The translations under genes and the position numbers were made by a program. The notes beneath the pieces are model-generated. The model searched no databases. It worked only from the letters and a program-made list of their open reading frames with translations, and was not told the DNA's origin. This document shows positions 41,872-53,365 of a DNA stretch of 64,000 nucleotides, in pieces. The stretch covers positions 620,001-684,000 of the forward strand of contig JAHQRK010000022.1 in the NCBI GenBank assembly GCA_019828595.1, written 5' to 3'. Numbering within the stretch: the stretch's first letter is position 1; the number at the start of each line of letters is the position of its first letter. Origin of the DNA: Aphanomyces cochlioides (Eukaryota; Oomycota; Saprolegniomycetes; Saprolegniales; Verrucalvaceae).

Positions 41872-43308
41872 ACACTGAATCAAGACCAGCCAAACCTCAG
41901 ATGAATCGTGTTAACGCCTGCTTAAAGTCTCAAGGCAAAAAAGGATAGTCGGTGTAGCCCTTGGCTTCCGTCGTGTGGAACGTTGAAAAGTCGGGAGGAT
42001 TCAACGCGGCATTCGTCGCAAACCGCGCCGGCAAGTCCGGATTCGCAATGTACGGCATGCCAAACGCCACGGCATCAAACAAGCCTTGCGCCACACCCGC
42101 AGTCACCTCCTCCTTGGTGTAGCCCAAATTCACCACCAACGTCTTCTTGAAATGCTCGCGGAAGATCGGCACGATGTCTCCCGTCTGCAACTGGAACAAA
42201 TCGCCGCGCACCACGTGCACGTACGCGAGATCCAAGTCCTGGCTGAGCGTCGCGACGGCTGACTCAACGCGGCCGGGTCCGAGTCAATCGTCGAGTTGTA
42301 GCTGTTGAGGGGAGAAAAGCGGACGCCGACCTTGTCGGATCCGACGGTGGCCGTGACAGTCGCCAGGACGTCCTTCACGAAGCGCGTGCGGTTTTCAAGC
42401 GAGCCACCATAGATGTCGGTGCGCTTGTTGCTTCCGTCGCTGAGAAACTGGTCGATCAAGTATCCGTTGGCGGCGGTGATTTCAACACCGTCAAACCCCG
42501 CGACGTCGATGCAGTTCTTCGCAGCCGTCGCGAACGCTTGGACGATCGCTGGGAGTTCGTCCATACCAAGTTCTCGAGGTTGGACATTCGGGGCTTTGCC
42601 GTTGGTCGTGTGGGTCTCCCCGTCGATGGCAATGGCGGAGGGTGCGACTCCTTGGTGACCGTCGTTGTTGTCCGGGTGAGCCGCGCGACCAGGATGCCAG
42701 AGCTGGCAGATGATCTTGGATCCCTTGGCATGCACCGCGTCGACAATGTCTTTCCACTGGAGCAGTTGTTCTTGGGTGTACACGCCTGGCTCGGTCACAA
42801 ACGCAGACGTGTGTGGCAAGATCATGTTGCTTTCCGTGAAGAGGAGTCCTCCCGTGGCTCGCTGGGTGTAGTATTCCTTCATGAGAGCGTTCGGGACATG
42901 CGTCGCGGATGCTCGTTGACGCGTGAGTGGCGCGAGGAAGATGCGATTCGCGACTTGGATCGAGCCTCGTCCGATCGTGAGGGGCGTGAACAGGTTGACA
43001 GCAGCAGCAGCAGTGGTCATGGTTGAGAGTAGTTGATGGAGAAATCAAAAATGAACGACAAGACTTTTTGGCTGTGGCTTGTCGTTGCGATACATGCTGT
43101 CGTGCATGATGGACGACGTTCCTGGTGTAGAAATCCAAGTCACGCATTCTCACTTGGTGTAGACATCATTTCTAGTACTGTAGTTGGAGTTCCCTCGGAG
43201 GTTGTTTGACAAGCTTTCTTGATGGATCTCTGGGCGACAGAGGTGCTTCCTATTATTGTACACTTGACCATCTGGTATTGTCCTCGGTGTGTCGTCGGGT
43301 TGTTGGCC
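41872..43308. repeat. Left arm of a large inverted repeat (about 1437 bp)
   Basis: It pairs base for base with 44719-46155 (position sum 88027). Only one difference was noticed by eye (codon GCC here, GTC in the other arm). Beyond 43308 the similarity goes on at a much lower level to about 43400 (compare 44630-44690). Confidence 0.85.
41930..43020 (-). pseudogene. Old Yellow Enzyme family oxidoreductase, left copy, frameshifted
   Basis: From the ATG at 43020: NLFTPLTIGRGSIQVANRIF (FMN-binding start), FLAPLTRQRA, GGLLFTESNMI, QLWHPGRAAHPDNN, FDGVEITAANGYLIDQFLSD, KRTDIYGGSLENRTRF, VGVRFSPLNSYN. At about 42262 the frame breaks (DSDPAALSQPSRR), and the family continues in another frame with DLAYVHVVRGD, NLGYTKEEVTAGV and FDAVAFGMPYIANPDLPARF to the stop at 41930. 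The length without the break (~364 aa) is normal for OYE/12-oxophytodienoate reductase-like flavoproteins. The His of the HxxN/H substrate pair (VEIH.AN in most members) is Thr here. The break could be loss of one GAGT from a GAGTGAGT. Confidence 0.8.
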
Positions 43309-43825
43309 CCGAGTGCACTCGCTTTGAACTCTTTTCATGCATCTCACACGATCGACAGCTCCACCACTGAGCTAGAAAAGAATGCAATGTGCATTCTCTC
43401 CCAGTGAGCGAAAAAAACGAGACCATTGGGCCCAAGACAGGACAGTAGAATGCCTGGTCTTTGACTCATACTGTGGTTCAATTTCCAGAGCAATCCTTCG
43501 ACAAGCCGCGCAACATTTAGGAAACGCTTTCGGTGCTCAACGTGAAGCAAGTCTGTCATAAGACCTTCAAACCTGTTCAAACCCAGCCAAAACAATAATA
43601 TTGTGGGATTACTACACCATGCGATTACGACTCGTTACGTTCACCAACCATAAAAAGAGACGACAATGCCATGAGACGGGAATCAAGCGAAAATGCCTAC
43701 GACACTGCTTTGTGAACTCGACGAGTCGTAATCACAAGGTGTCGTAATCGTACAATATTACTGTCCAGCTGGATTGACGATCCTGTGACAGACTCGCTCA
43801 ACGTTGGGCACCGAAATTGTTTCTG

Positions 43826-44114
43826 AAAGGGTAAATCTCACGATCATGCCACTATTTCTCAAAATCGTGCCAATTTTTGCTCAAATCGTGCCACTTCACA
43901 GAATAAGCCGAAACACTGGCAATCGAGCAAAGCATTTCGAAGGCTTGTGCGAGGCTCATTTCAATAGCCAAAAGGTGCCAGAAAGAATTTGCTTTAATCG
44001 AGGGGTAAACATGACTTCAGCATACGCCACCAACGTCGGTAACTATTTTTGTCAAGAATTGGCACGATTTTGAGAAATTGCGTCTGAGTGGCACGATCGT
44101 GAGATTTACCCTTT
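43826..44114. repeat. MITE in the spacer of the inverted repeat, 289 bp
   Basis: AAAGGGTAAATCTCACGATC at 43826 matches the reverse complement of the right end (44114), and the similarity goes on past an indel to TTTCTCAAAATCGTGCCAAT. CTG flanks both ends. It is not centred on the axis of the large palindrome (44013.5). Confidence 0.75.
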
Positions 44115-44718
44115 CTGATTGCCCCTCGAAGGATTGCTATGGAAATAGAACCACCAGCAATCTTGAGCAAGAATATGAAATTCCATTGTTTGTTGACGAC
44201 ACATGAGTCCTATGTTGTCTTCGTGGATCCACAGCTGCAAACGTCTTCTGTTGCGGTGTGCTTACGACTCACTTGAGCATCATGAAGTTGCCGACAGCTT
44301 GACATTATGTTTATGACACACTGCCGCTGACTTGAGGTGTCGTAAGCATACAATCGAGTGGCTAAGGTTGTGACAGACGTAGCAGACATACACTGTAGTT
44401 GTCGCGGATGTTGTTTGACAATTGTTGGAGTTGACATCCTGACGCAGCTTCCTAAACTTTCAGCTCTTTCATCTGCTCAAACGGACGTCAGCTCATGTCC
44501 CTTTCAAGAAGGTTGCAAGACAGTCGTGTGTTTAAAGTTCGTCTTATCAGCCGGGCTGTCTTGTAAACTGTTTGCCAGTATGATTCATAGGCAGATCCTT
44601 CTACTGACCTCTCATTCTCTTTTATGGTTCACCGTGAAGAGAATGTGTATTGCATCCAAACAAAGATCAGTGGTTGAGCTGTCGATCTTGCTATAGAGTC
44701 TGTCCTGGAGTTCCCCTC

Positions 44719-46155
44719 GGCCAACAACCCGACGACACACCGAGGACAATACCAGATGGTCAAGTGTACAATAATAGGAAGCACCTCTGTCGCCCAGAGA
44801 TCCATCAAGAAAGCTTGTCAAACAACCTCCGAGGGAACTCCAACTACAGTACTAGAAATGATGTCTACACCAAGTGAGAATGCGTGACTTGGATTTCTAC
44901 ACCAGGAACGTCGTCCATCATGCACGACAGCATGTATCGCAACGACAAGCCACAGCCAAAAAGTCTTGTCGTTCATTTTTGATTTCTCCATCAACTACTC
45001 TCAACCATGACCACTGCTGCTGCTGCTGTCAACCTGTTCACGCCCCTCACGATCGGACGAGGCTCGATCCAAGTCGCGAATCGCATCTTCCTCGCGCCAC
45101 TCACGCGTCAACGAGCATCCGCGACGCATGTCCCGAACGCTCTCATGAAGGAATACTACACCCAGCGAGCCACGGGAGGACTCCTCTTCACGGAAAGCAA
45201 CATGATCTTGCCACACACGTCTGCGTTTGTGACCGAGCCAGGCGTGTACACCCAAGAACAACTGCTCCAGTGGAAAGACATTGTCGACGCGGTGCATGCC
45301 AAGGGATCCAAGATCATCTGCCAGCTCTGGCATCCTGGTCGCGCGGCTCACCCGGACAACAACGACGGTCACCAAGGAGTCGCACCCTCCGCCATTGCCA
45401 TCGACGGGGAGACCCACACGACCAACGGCAAAGTCCCGAATGTCCAACCTCGAGAACTTGGTATGGACGAACTCCCAGCGATCGTCCAAGCGTTCGCGAC
45501 GGCTGCGAAGAACTGCATCGACGTCGCGGGGTTTGACGGTGTTGAAATCACCGCCGCCAACGGATACTTGATCGACCAGTTTCTCAGCGACGGAAGCAAC
45601 AAGCGCACCGACATCTATGGTGGCTCGCTTGAAAACCGCACGCGCTTCGTGAAGGACGTCCTGGCGACTGTCACGGCCACCGTCGGATCCGACAAGGTCG
45701 GCGTCCGCTTTTCTCCCCTCAACAGCTACAACTCGACGATTGACTCGGACCCGGCCGCGTTGAGTCAGCCGTCGCGACGCTCAGCCAGGACTTGGATCTC
45801 GCGTACGTGCACGTGGTGCGCGGCGATTTGTTCCAGTTGCAGACGGGAGACATCGTGCCGATCTTCCGCGAGCATTTCAAGAAGACGTTGGTGGTGAATT
45901 TGGGCTACACCAAGGAGGAGGTGACTGCGGGTGTGGCGCAAGGCTTGTTTGATGCCGTGGCGTTTGGCATGCCGTACATTGCGAATCCGGACTTGCCGGC
46001 GCGGTTTGCGACGAATGCCGCGTTGAATCCTCCCGACTTTTCAACGTTCCACACGACGGAAGCCAAGGGCTACACCGACTATCCTTTTTTGCCTTGAGAC
46101 TTTAAGCAGGCGTTAACACGATTCATCTGAGGTTTGGCTGGTCTTGATTCAGTGT
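44719..46155. repeat. Right arm of the large inverted repeat (about 1437 bp)
   Basis: Mirror image of 41872-43308, carrying the second OYE copy. The 1.41 kb spacer between the arms holds a MITE and decayed sequence. Confidence 0.85.
45007..46097 (+). pseudogene. Old Yellow Enzyme family oxidoreductase, right copy, same frameshift
   Basis: Same protein as the left copy except Ala to Val in NGKVPNVQP. The ATG is at 45007, the frame break at about 45765, and the second part runs from about 45770 (DLDLAYVHVV) to the stop at 46097. The shared break means it arose before the duplication or was copied from arm to arm. Thr again replaces the substrate-binding His. Confidence 0.8.
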
Positions 46156-46860
46156 TGACTGCGGCATTCCGTCGTGGAAGTCACCGATGGCTTTGAGGAG
46201 GAAATAGGAGCTTAGCACCAAGCATGTCGCAATGGCCATGGACGCTGTCGTTTGACAACTAACCAAAACTCTATAAAGCTATGGATCTTTTCTAAAACAC
46301 TAAGGCGTTAAATTTTAAGACGATGAGCTATAAATAGTTTTCCGCAGCCAATCACAGAAGATTTTTGTTGCAAGCATTCTAGATTGTGATCGCATCTTCT
46401 GAGTTTATGCTTCTTTAGCTGCAAACCAACATCAATCACGACAACTGGACCGACAAGTTCTACAGAGCTTGGGTCGCCCACCGCTCTCGCAACAGGCATC
46501 TTGACTGGCATCTTGGCACAAGTGGTGCGATCTCGTAACGTTATGTTGTTCATTCCGCCGAGACACCCAAATGATTTCACACAAGCACAACAGCGTCAAA
46601 GGATCGGTAGAACTGAACTGTTGCCCCGCATGCCCAAGCGATCGACTTTGTAAATGGCATGCAACGCCACGTTGAGCTTGCTGCTGTACGTCGTGAGGTC
46701 ATCCCTATAAATTGCCATTGTTACGACACGTTGGGCAGCTTTGGGTGCGCAGAGGAAGTTTGGTGGATCTTTTGTTGTAACAACGAGGCACCTGGGTGCA
46801 TCGCGATTCGCGACGCCAGGAAAGACTCTCGGTCTCATCTTCATTTCTACTAGTATATTT
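46156..46860. other. Intergenic
   Basis: No supported gene. Open minus frames at 46308-46580 and 46596-46868 show no family features. Confidence 0.4.
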
Positions 46861-47802
46861 GCACTCAAGTCGCCGCAAGTCTATTTCATCACGGGAGCCA
46901 ACAAGGTATCGAGTCCGTAATGCAATATGCTCATTTTTCTCTCAAGGGTATCGGCTATGAAGCCGTTCGCATCCTCGCCGAGAAATTTGGTGATCAAGCT
47001 ACCGTGCTTCTTGCTACTCGCTCGCTGAAGAACGGAGAGGATGCCATTGCCAAGATGAAACAAGCCAATTCTTCCTTTGACTATGCCAATGTCCACTTGG
47101 TCGAGATCGATGTGTCCAACAAAGAGTCGATACAAGCTGCTGCCGACTTTGTCAAGGCCAAGTATGGCAATGTCCGTGTCCTGATCAATAATGCGGCAGT
47201 CACGGGTGAACAAGAGGGATATGAAATGTGTTTCCAGGTCAACGTGTACGGTGTCTACGAGACGCTCGCTGCCTTCCAGCAACTTCTCGTGAGCCAATCC
47301 ACCTATCAACTCTCATGTTCATGGTCGAGTAGGTTCCCCATCAATCGACGAATATCGTGGTCTCATCCGGGGCAGGAGCGTGGGCCCTCGCTGCGCTGTC
47401 TCCAGAGCTCCTGGCTATCTTTGAAAACTTCAATGCGTTGGATATTGACACGCTGCATGGTTTGTTGGACGACTGGCTGGATGCCTATCATAAGAAGCAG
47501 TGCAAGCACTCTTGGCCACCACGCAAGCGACCACTGGCGCTTACGGGTTCTCCAAGATGGCGGTCTTGGCTCTCACTCGCAAGTGGGCCGTCGACCATCC
47601 TGAGAGCAAGACCATGACGGTCTGTCCAGGCTACTGTGCGACGGATTTGAGTAATCATGCCGGCTACCTCACTGCAGCTCAAGGCGCCGAAAACGTTCTC
47701 TACCCCCTCTTTCACCCTGAAGCAACTGAATCGGGGGGATTCTACCGCGAATGCCAACCTCAAGCGTTCTATTGGCCTATGCCAGCAGACTTCCAAAAGT
47801 AG
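46861..47802 (+). pseudogene. SDR pseudogene d (no start codon, one frameshift)
   Basis: Exons 46861-46905, 46947-47288 and 47333-47802; introns 41 and 44 nt. Exon 1 reads ALKSPQVYFITGANK but is preceded by TTT where an ATG is expected; no ATG occurs in frame back to the TAA at 46708-46710. It goes on with GIGYEAVRILAEKFGDQATV, VLINNAAVTGEQEG and IVVSSGAGAWALAALSPELL. A one-base shift near 47513 precedes YGFSKMAVLALTRKW (catalytic Tyr-x3-Lys kept), VCPGYCATDLSNHAGY and the end at 47802. Apart from these two defects the reading is clean, so inactivation looks fairly recent. It is more distant from copies a-c than they are from each other. Confidence 0.8.
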
Positions 47803-48177
47803 AGCACGATAGTCTGAATGAATCACTTCAAAAGTAACTCTATGGTAAATAACAGGTCAGAAAAACGCGAAATCCCTTGTTTTTGGTGCACGTAGGGGCG
47901 AAGTTCACTCCCCGAGTCACCCGCGTACAGAAAATCGCTCACCCGGCCTCGGCTTTGCAACTCGGAGCGCTATAGACTTGGATGTCATGAATATGTGAAA
48001 AACCTATCAACCTAAACCTGACCAACCAATAAACCTAAATATAACCTGCAAAAAACCTGTGACTTGCACCCCGACCTCACTTGGTGGCTCAAAGACGGAG
48101 AGTATTCTGCCGACTCGACCACTGAACTTGTACCAGAACACTTGGCGTTCATGAGCTCAATAAATTCGTTGAAATAA

Positions 48178-49047
48178 TTAAAGAAAAGTTGCGACTTCAC
48201 GGGTTTCCAAGTGGGCAAAGAATCGATGGGTCATTTCGACTCCCAGGAACAGAAACCCGTTGGCAGGAAAGCTCCCGATGACTGCGGAGCTCCAGCCTCG
48301 ATAGAATCCAGCGATTCCATGCGCTTGCCATATCTGTCTTGCGGCCGTTTGGAGCGACAATTGAGCATTGATCTGCATCCGAGATTTGATCACATCTGCT
48401 GGAAAGACTATCGACCACGATGATGAACCAGCAAGGCCACCTGATGCAAGCACAGCAAGGGGATGCAGGTCGCAGCGGGACTCGACATGGAGCAGATTAG
48501 CGAAACCGGCAGTATAAAAGTTGTAGAGGCCAAAGAAGAAAAAGTTGAACGGCACGTCGCGGAGCATGACGGCACCAAGGCCAGACAAAAGGCCAGAAGC
48601 ACCGCTTTCTTGTAGAATGCCTCGAACACAGCGGCCAAGTCCCATCGATTCCACATGAGCATAAGTTTGGAGACGGCATTTGACAACTTCAGCTGGTGTG
48701 ATGGCAATCGCAGAGAAGACACCAGAGGCAGCGCCGAGGAGGGCTTCGTCCATATTTGACAGCGATTGTTGATGTGGAAAGAATATGCGCTTCAGTGCGC
48801 CGTTTGCTGAAAAGAGAACAGAGTTTTCAATGATGGCACTGGACAGAGCAGGCACAGCTCCTTTCCAAAGCGACCGGACGCTTTCTTGCCGCACAGTTTT
48901 TGCAAAACAATCCAAGAGGCCTGTATACTGCGAGGTTCCAGTTTGAGTTTGCAAGCGAATCTTCATCACATCGAAGGGTAGTCCAGCGTATACATTGCAA
49001 ACTGCACCTACGACCCCACTGGTTGTTTCTCTCAGGTCGACGGACAT
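48178..49047 (-). CDS. Mitochondrial carrier family protein (SLC25, ornithine-carrier-like), 289 aa
   Basis: Single exon, ATG at 49047. Three repeats with the signature Px(D/E)xx(K/R): GLPFDVMKIRLQTQ, ITPAEVVKCRLQTY and VFPADVIKSRMQIN. Six membrane helices are implied. Blocks shared with ornithine/basic amino-acid carriers (ORNT1/SLC25A15 group): SAIIENSVLFSANGALKR, VMLRDVPFNFFFFGLYNF, VIGSFPANGFLFLGVEMT. The product would exchange a metabolite, possibly ornithine/citrulline or an acylcarnitine, across the inner mitochondrial membrane. Family certainty is high, substrate certainty low. No introns, unlike most genes in the window, and no lesions. Confidence 0.88.
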   Translation of the reverse strand: MSVDLRETTSGVVGAVCNVYAGLPFDVMKIRLQTQTGTSQYTGLLDCFAKTVRQESVRSLWKGAVPALSSAIIENSVLFSANGALKRIFFPHQQSLSNMDEALLGAASGVFSAIAITPAEVVKCRLQTYAHVESMGLGRCVRGILQESGASGLLSGLGAVMLRDVPFNFFFFGLYNFYTAGFANLLHVESRCDLHPLAVLASGGLAGSSSWSIVFPADVIKSRMQINAQLSLQTAARQIWQAHGIAGFYRGWSSAVIGSFPANGFLFLGVEMTHRFFAHLETREVATFL

Positions 49048-49530
49048 GGCACTACGTCCACAAATCGGTCAATGCCGGCTTGATGGTAATCCTCGGCAAT
49101 GATTTTTCAAGAAATGACTCATTCAAACCGAAGCTCAAACCCAAGCCACATTGGCAACAATTGACTACGCGTAGAAATTGCGACTCACTGGATATTTTCC
49201 AAACGAATTTTCTCTCGGCCTGAAAGCAAATCCAAGAGTGAAACTGAATCGTGTCAGCGTCGCTTTCATTCGCTATCACTAGGGCTCCATGGATATCCTC
49301 CGTCTTTTCACGACCTAAAAAGTTGTCACATTGGGTGCCCATCATGCCCTCGACCAGCTGCTCATCGGCAGGGATTGGCAGCCGTGACAAGTCAATATAC
49401 GCCGTGAAACTACTAAAGACTTGGCAGCTAGCAGCGCAGAAAGAGGCCCGAAGTCGATGTCTAAACGAGCCGATCGCCCGAATTCTTTCTCGTCGTTCTT
49501 TGCCAAATCGAGAAAACTTTACTTCGAGTT

Positions 49531-49966
49531 GTCCGTCGAACCGGGTCGAGTCGGGTTGGTGATCGTGTCTTTGCCCAACCCGACTCGATCTGATTGGTCT
49601 CCGCTCAAATCAGGGTGACGTGGGCACTCGTGCTCCATAGAAAAGGAACCATTGAACGCGACTATGCAGTGCTAGGAGAAATTGCTCATCAAAAGAGATT
49701 GACAAAAGTGCCACGAATACATCAAGGAACATTCGCAGTGATTGCAACTGCAAAAGTGCCAAGTAAGCACATCCGGATAACGTTTTATCCGGATATCCGT
49801 TGATTTTTCATACTGGCCGGACCAACTCACGAACACGATTCGTGGAATGTGATGGACGAAAATTTAGTGCGAACTCCCCCTGGAGATGTCAGCGGGTTGG
49901 AGATCTAATGGAACCCGGGCCCGGATTGGAATTTCGCCCAACCCGAGTCCACCGGGTCCAGCCGGA
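49531..49966. repeat. MITE-like element with GC-rich imperfect terminal inverted repeats
   Basis: 49531-49560 (GTCCGTCGAACCGGGTCGAG...) resembles the reverse complement of 49937-49966 (GTCCGGCTGGACCCGGTGGA...). A perfect 14-bp inverted pair TCGAGTCGGGTTGG (49546-49559 / 49575-49588) lies within the left end. Base composition is visibly richer in G+C than its flanks. Confidence 0.45.
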
Positions 49967-50613
49967 CACAAGATATGATTGGTTATCATATTGCTCTATT
50001 ATATTTTCAGCCAATCATACGTCTTTAATTTACCAAGACGTTCAAACCCACCATATCGACAACAGAAAAATCGCAAGAATGGTTTCTTGTTCATGAACTG
50101 CGCGTCTCCAAGCATGGCAGACGGGTCAAGGATCAACCCTTTGATGGTCTAAAGTCCAAATCTGTATGAAATTCACAAAAGTAGACACCTGTGTAAACCA
50201 TTGGTTGCAAAGAAACGCACGGCAATGTCGAATTATCCGGATGACTCTACTACGTTCTGGCATTTGGTAGGAAGCCAAGACACCGACGGAAATTTGAGTG
50301 GCATGTAGTTTGATGTGCCACGAACAAGTTAGTTCGGGGAGTCAGCTTTCTATGACCTTGGTCAATGGGGCCACGCTGTCCAGTCAATGCCGTTAAATTT
50401 GGCGTTTGGGGGTCATTTTCAGGCTCAACTCGACTGGGATTGGAAGCGTCTATTGCACTCCAGAGTAGTTTGCATGTTCTCCATGCTTTCTGCTTGCTTT
50501 TGAAGCTGCCAAAGTCCTCAAAGACAATAATCACTTCCCAGCTTGTGAACAATACGCGTTAACTCGTTAGCCATTCAAATTATCCGAGAGGTTGACATAT
50601 CTACTTTGTGTTA
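49967..50613. other. Intergenic up to the Harbinger-2 left end
   Basis: No supported gene or repeat was recognised. Confidence 0.35.
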
Positions 50614-50954
50614 GGGCATTTCTAACGGTCGTCCCCATCCCAAAGCACAAACTAAAAAAAAATCTATCTTTAATTTTTTTTATATTTATAGGTTTTGCGC
50701 GTATTGTCGAATTAAACCACATAAAAATAGAGAAATGATAAAAATTACTACTAGTAAAAAAGAATAAAAAACACTGAAATTCTTAAAAACATAATATAAG
50801 TAAAAGGTAATATACGTCTTAAACCTCCCATTTTACGAATATCTTGTTCATCATTGACCATTTGATTGGATAAAATATACACATGTTTTCGACGGCCTTT
50901 TTGGACAGTCGTGTTCTGCTAACAGGTCCTAACGGTGTGTGTCCCTGAAGCACA

Positions 50955-52568
50955 ATGGATCAAGTTGCAGAAGATTCGGCTCATGCACCAGACTGCATTG
51001 ACTATGAAGTTCTTGACTCTAGGTCATCCGACGAAGACTGCTCGTCTAGCGATGACTTTGACGACGAAGACGACGAAATTGTGACTGCAATACTTGCTAT
51101 CGTCAGAACCAGGCGTCAACGTAAGCCCCCTGGTCGAAGATGCTCAATAAACGGACGTCGCTACATCGAACGATGTCGTGAGGACGGAGATGCCGCAATC
51201 AGCAAGGATTACCATGCTGAGAACCCAGTATACTCCGACGACGCCTTCGAGACACGATTTCGTATGCCCAAAACTCTGTTTCGTCGAATTTTGAACGACT
51301 TTGAACAAAGTCGGGTGTTCCCTGTAGATTTCGACTGCACTGATCGTCGCCCATATCAGTACTGACTCGAGTGACCGCTGCTTTACTGGTTTTAGCCTAC
51401 GGCAAATCTGGTGTAGTGGTAGCACGGCGGTTGCTCGAAGACGAAGATGTTGAAGGAGCAGAGGAAGCTTTGCCCAACACATGCAAGATCTTGACGGCGC
51501 GGTCACGGACTGCTGCTTTGTCAGAGGCGGTGGAGACTTGGAGAATCATATCGTAGTTGTCGGAGAAGTAGTCGTGGAAAGTCTCGCAGCCGCTGGTAGC
51601 AAGGAGGCCGTCGATGACGGTCAAAGCTTTCGAGACAACTTGCCATGCATCGTTGGTGAGCAGATCATCGTTTGGATGAGTATATTCGAGCAAGCAAAGA
51701 CACAATACGATCATCCCTTGCAACTTTCTGCCGTCAATGTATAACAATGTACTCTAGCCAATATTTGCGCAAGCCAACCCCAAGCGACTTGATAGCAATT
51801 TACACCTCCAATGCAGCAGTTGGCTTTCCTGGATTGATTGGGTCAATTGATTGTACCCACATTGTATGGAAGAATTGTAAGAAAGCTGAGCAGGGTCAGC
51901 ACAGAGGTAAAGATAAAACAACCACCTTGATCCTAGAAGCTGTTGCAACATCAGACCTCTGGATTTGGCATGCTTTCTTTGGTGTACCTGGATCTTGCAA
52001 CGATATCAACGTCCTCGACCAGTCATGTATCCTCGATAGCATTGCGTTCAGTGGTAGCGTCCAAAACAACGTGATGTATAGATTGAATGGTAAGCCACGT
52101 CGACATGGATATTACCTCGGAGACGGTATATACCCTGATTGGGAGTCCTTTGCAACTCCAATTTCCATGGCAAAAGGGAGCAAAGACGTAAATTACAACA
52201 AATACCAAGAGTCCAGACGAAAAGACATCGAACGAGCGTTCGGTGTATTGAAATCCAAATTCCAAATTCTTTCATCACTAATTCGTGCCCACTCAAAGCC
52301 TTTGCTTACTCAAATTGTGTTTACGTGCATCATTCTCCATAATATGGTTATCGAGTCCAATCAACGCGCAATCGCTCCTGGGTCTCCAAATACGATAGCT
52401 TATGAAGTTCCTCGTGGCCTTCCAAGTCTAGCGTCCGAGATTTCTGTTGGAATGTCACGTGTTACCTCTAAACAACGTGCTGCTGATTTACGTCATGATC
52501 TTATTCAGCACCTTTGGAAGCATCAATCGAGAATGAAGCACAAGTTTGATTCAAATATGTCTATATAG
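50955..52568 (+). pseudogene. Harbinger-2 transposase (plant-transposon-protein type), interrupted
   Basis: N-terminal part 50955-51365: acidic leader, then FETRFRMPKTLFRRILNDFE, with the frame lost after DCTDRRPYQ; VTAALLVLAYGKSG follows in another frame. After a foreign insert (about 51411-51671) the protein resumes with DEYIRASKDTIRSSLATFCR. The DDE core is complete: Asp in LIGSIDCTHIVWKNC, Asp in GYYLGDGIYPDW, Glu in RKDIERAFGVLK. It ends FDSNMSI at 52568. Without the insert and frameshift it would be a normal ~450-aa DDE_Tnp_4-type transposase. Confidence 0.85.
51411..51680 (-). other. Captured fragment of an ENTH/ANTH-like host gene
   Basis: Antisense to the transposase, about 85 codons read continuously: NDDLLTNDAWQVVSKALTVI, DGLLATSGCETFHDYFSDNY, DMILQVSTASDKAAVRDRAV, KILHVLG. 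The helix pattern (W-x-V-x-KALT-x-I-x-x-LL, then a Q-x-S linker and VRDRAVKIL) is that of ENTH/ANTH/VHS clathrin-adaptor domains (epsin, AP180). The borders coincide with the interruption of the transposase. A fold search would be needed for a firm family call. Confidence 0.5.
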
Positions 52569-52592
52569 GATTCCTGTAAAGTTAGTTTTGCC

Positions 52593-53365
52593 CTACACTA
52601 ATGTTGATTCATTGTAGGTTGCATGGTCTTCATCACTGGATGATGTGTCATTGTGTGGAAGACTTGAGCGTTCAAGAGCTTTTTTGATTGCAGCAACAAT
52701 ATCTCCACGCTCATCTGCAGCACAATAGCGGAGCATCATTCGATAACGCATGATATTGTTCTTGTCCTCGAGTGCTTTGGCAATTCGGTCCAATCTCTTG
52801 ACTTCTCGTGCATGAAGATCTCTACTTTGTTGAGCGAATTTTGCTTTCTTTTGTCCCCTATGCTCGTTTGAGGTTTTGTCTGATGCTGCTGCATCATCTC
52901 CAAGCATTCGTTTTGGATCGGGAGGGGTTGTGAACTTTGAGCATGTTTGCAGAATTGTCCAGCAGTGAAGCAGTTCAAATGGACGAGGGTAGCGCTCGTT
53001 GTACACGCGGCAAGCTGTCGATATTATTTCCTCGGGAGAGGTTCCACTGCGCATGTTGCGTGCAGCCTGACTGTACACCAACGAATTTGCTTACGTCGTG
53101 ACGAATGGCACTATCGATTCCTGAATGCTTTTCGGGATCTTGGTGGGCGATTAAACGAGCAGAAGACATCATACACTTCATCCCAAAAGGCACTTGAAGG
53201 TTGATTGGCCCCTTGAACCGCATTCTGAGATGCTCTAACCCAAGCAGAGCACAGCGCGCGATCATCCTCTTCACACCACTTTGATCCTTGAGCCATGGTG
53301 TGCAAATGTTGGAATGTGGTCGGGATACTCCAATCAACGTTGATTTTGACATAGGGTTCAACCAA
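52593..53365 (-). pseudogene. Harbinger-2 Myb-like partner protein, frameshifted
   Basis: From about 53296 (MAQGSKWCEEDDRALCSAWV, trihelix/NAM-associated Myb type) through FWDEVYDVF and RPPRSRKAF. The frame then changes near 53115 (IRHDVSKFVGVQ) and again near 53070 (VYSQAARNMRSGTSPEEI), continuing FELLHCWTILQTCSKF and a basic coiled C-terminus to 52593. Two frameshifts make it inactive. Confidence 0.75.

Noticed and set aside
42538..43026. 162-aa frame antisense to OYE (mirror at 45001-45489)
   Set aside because: GC-rich antisense shadow present in both arms only because the arms are identical.
46308..46868. Two minus-strand frames of about 90 aa before SDR copy d
   Set aside because: Neither has a recognisable domain, signal peptide or splice partner.
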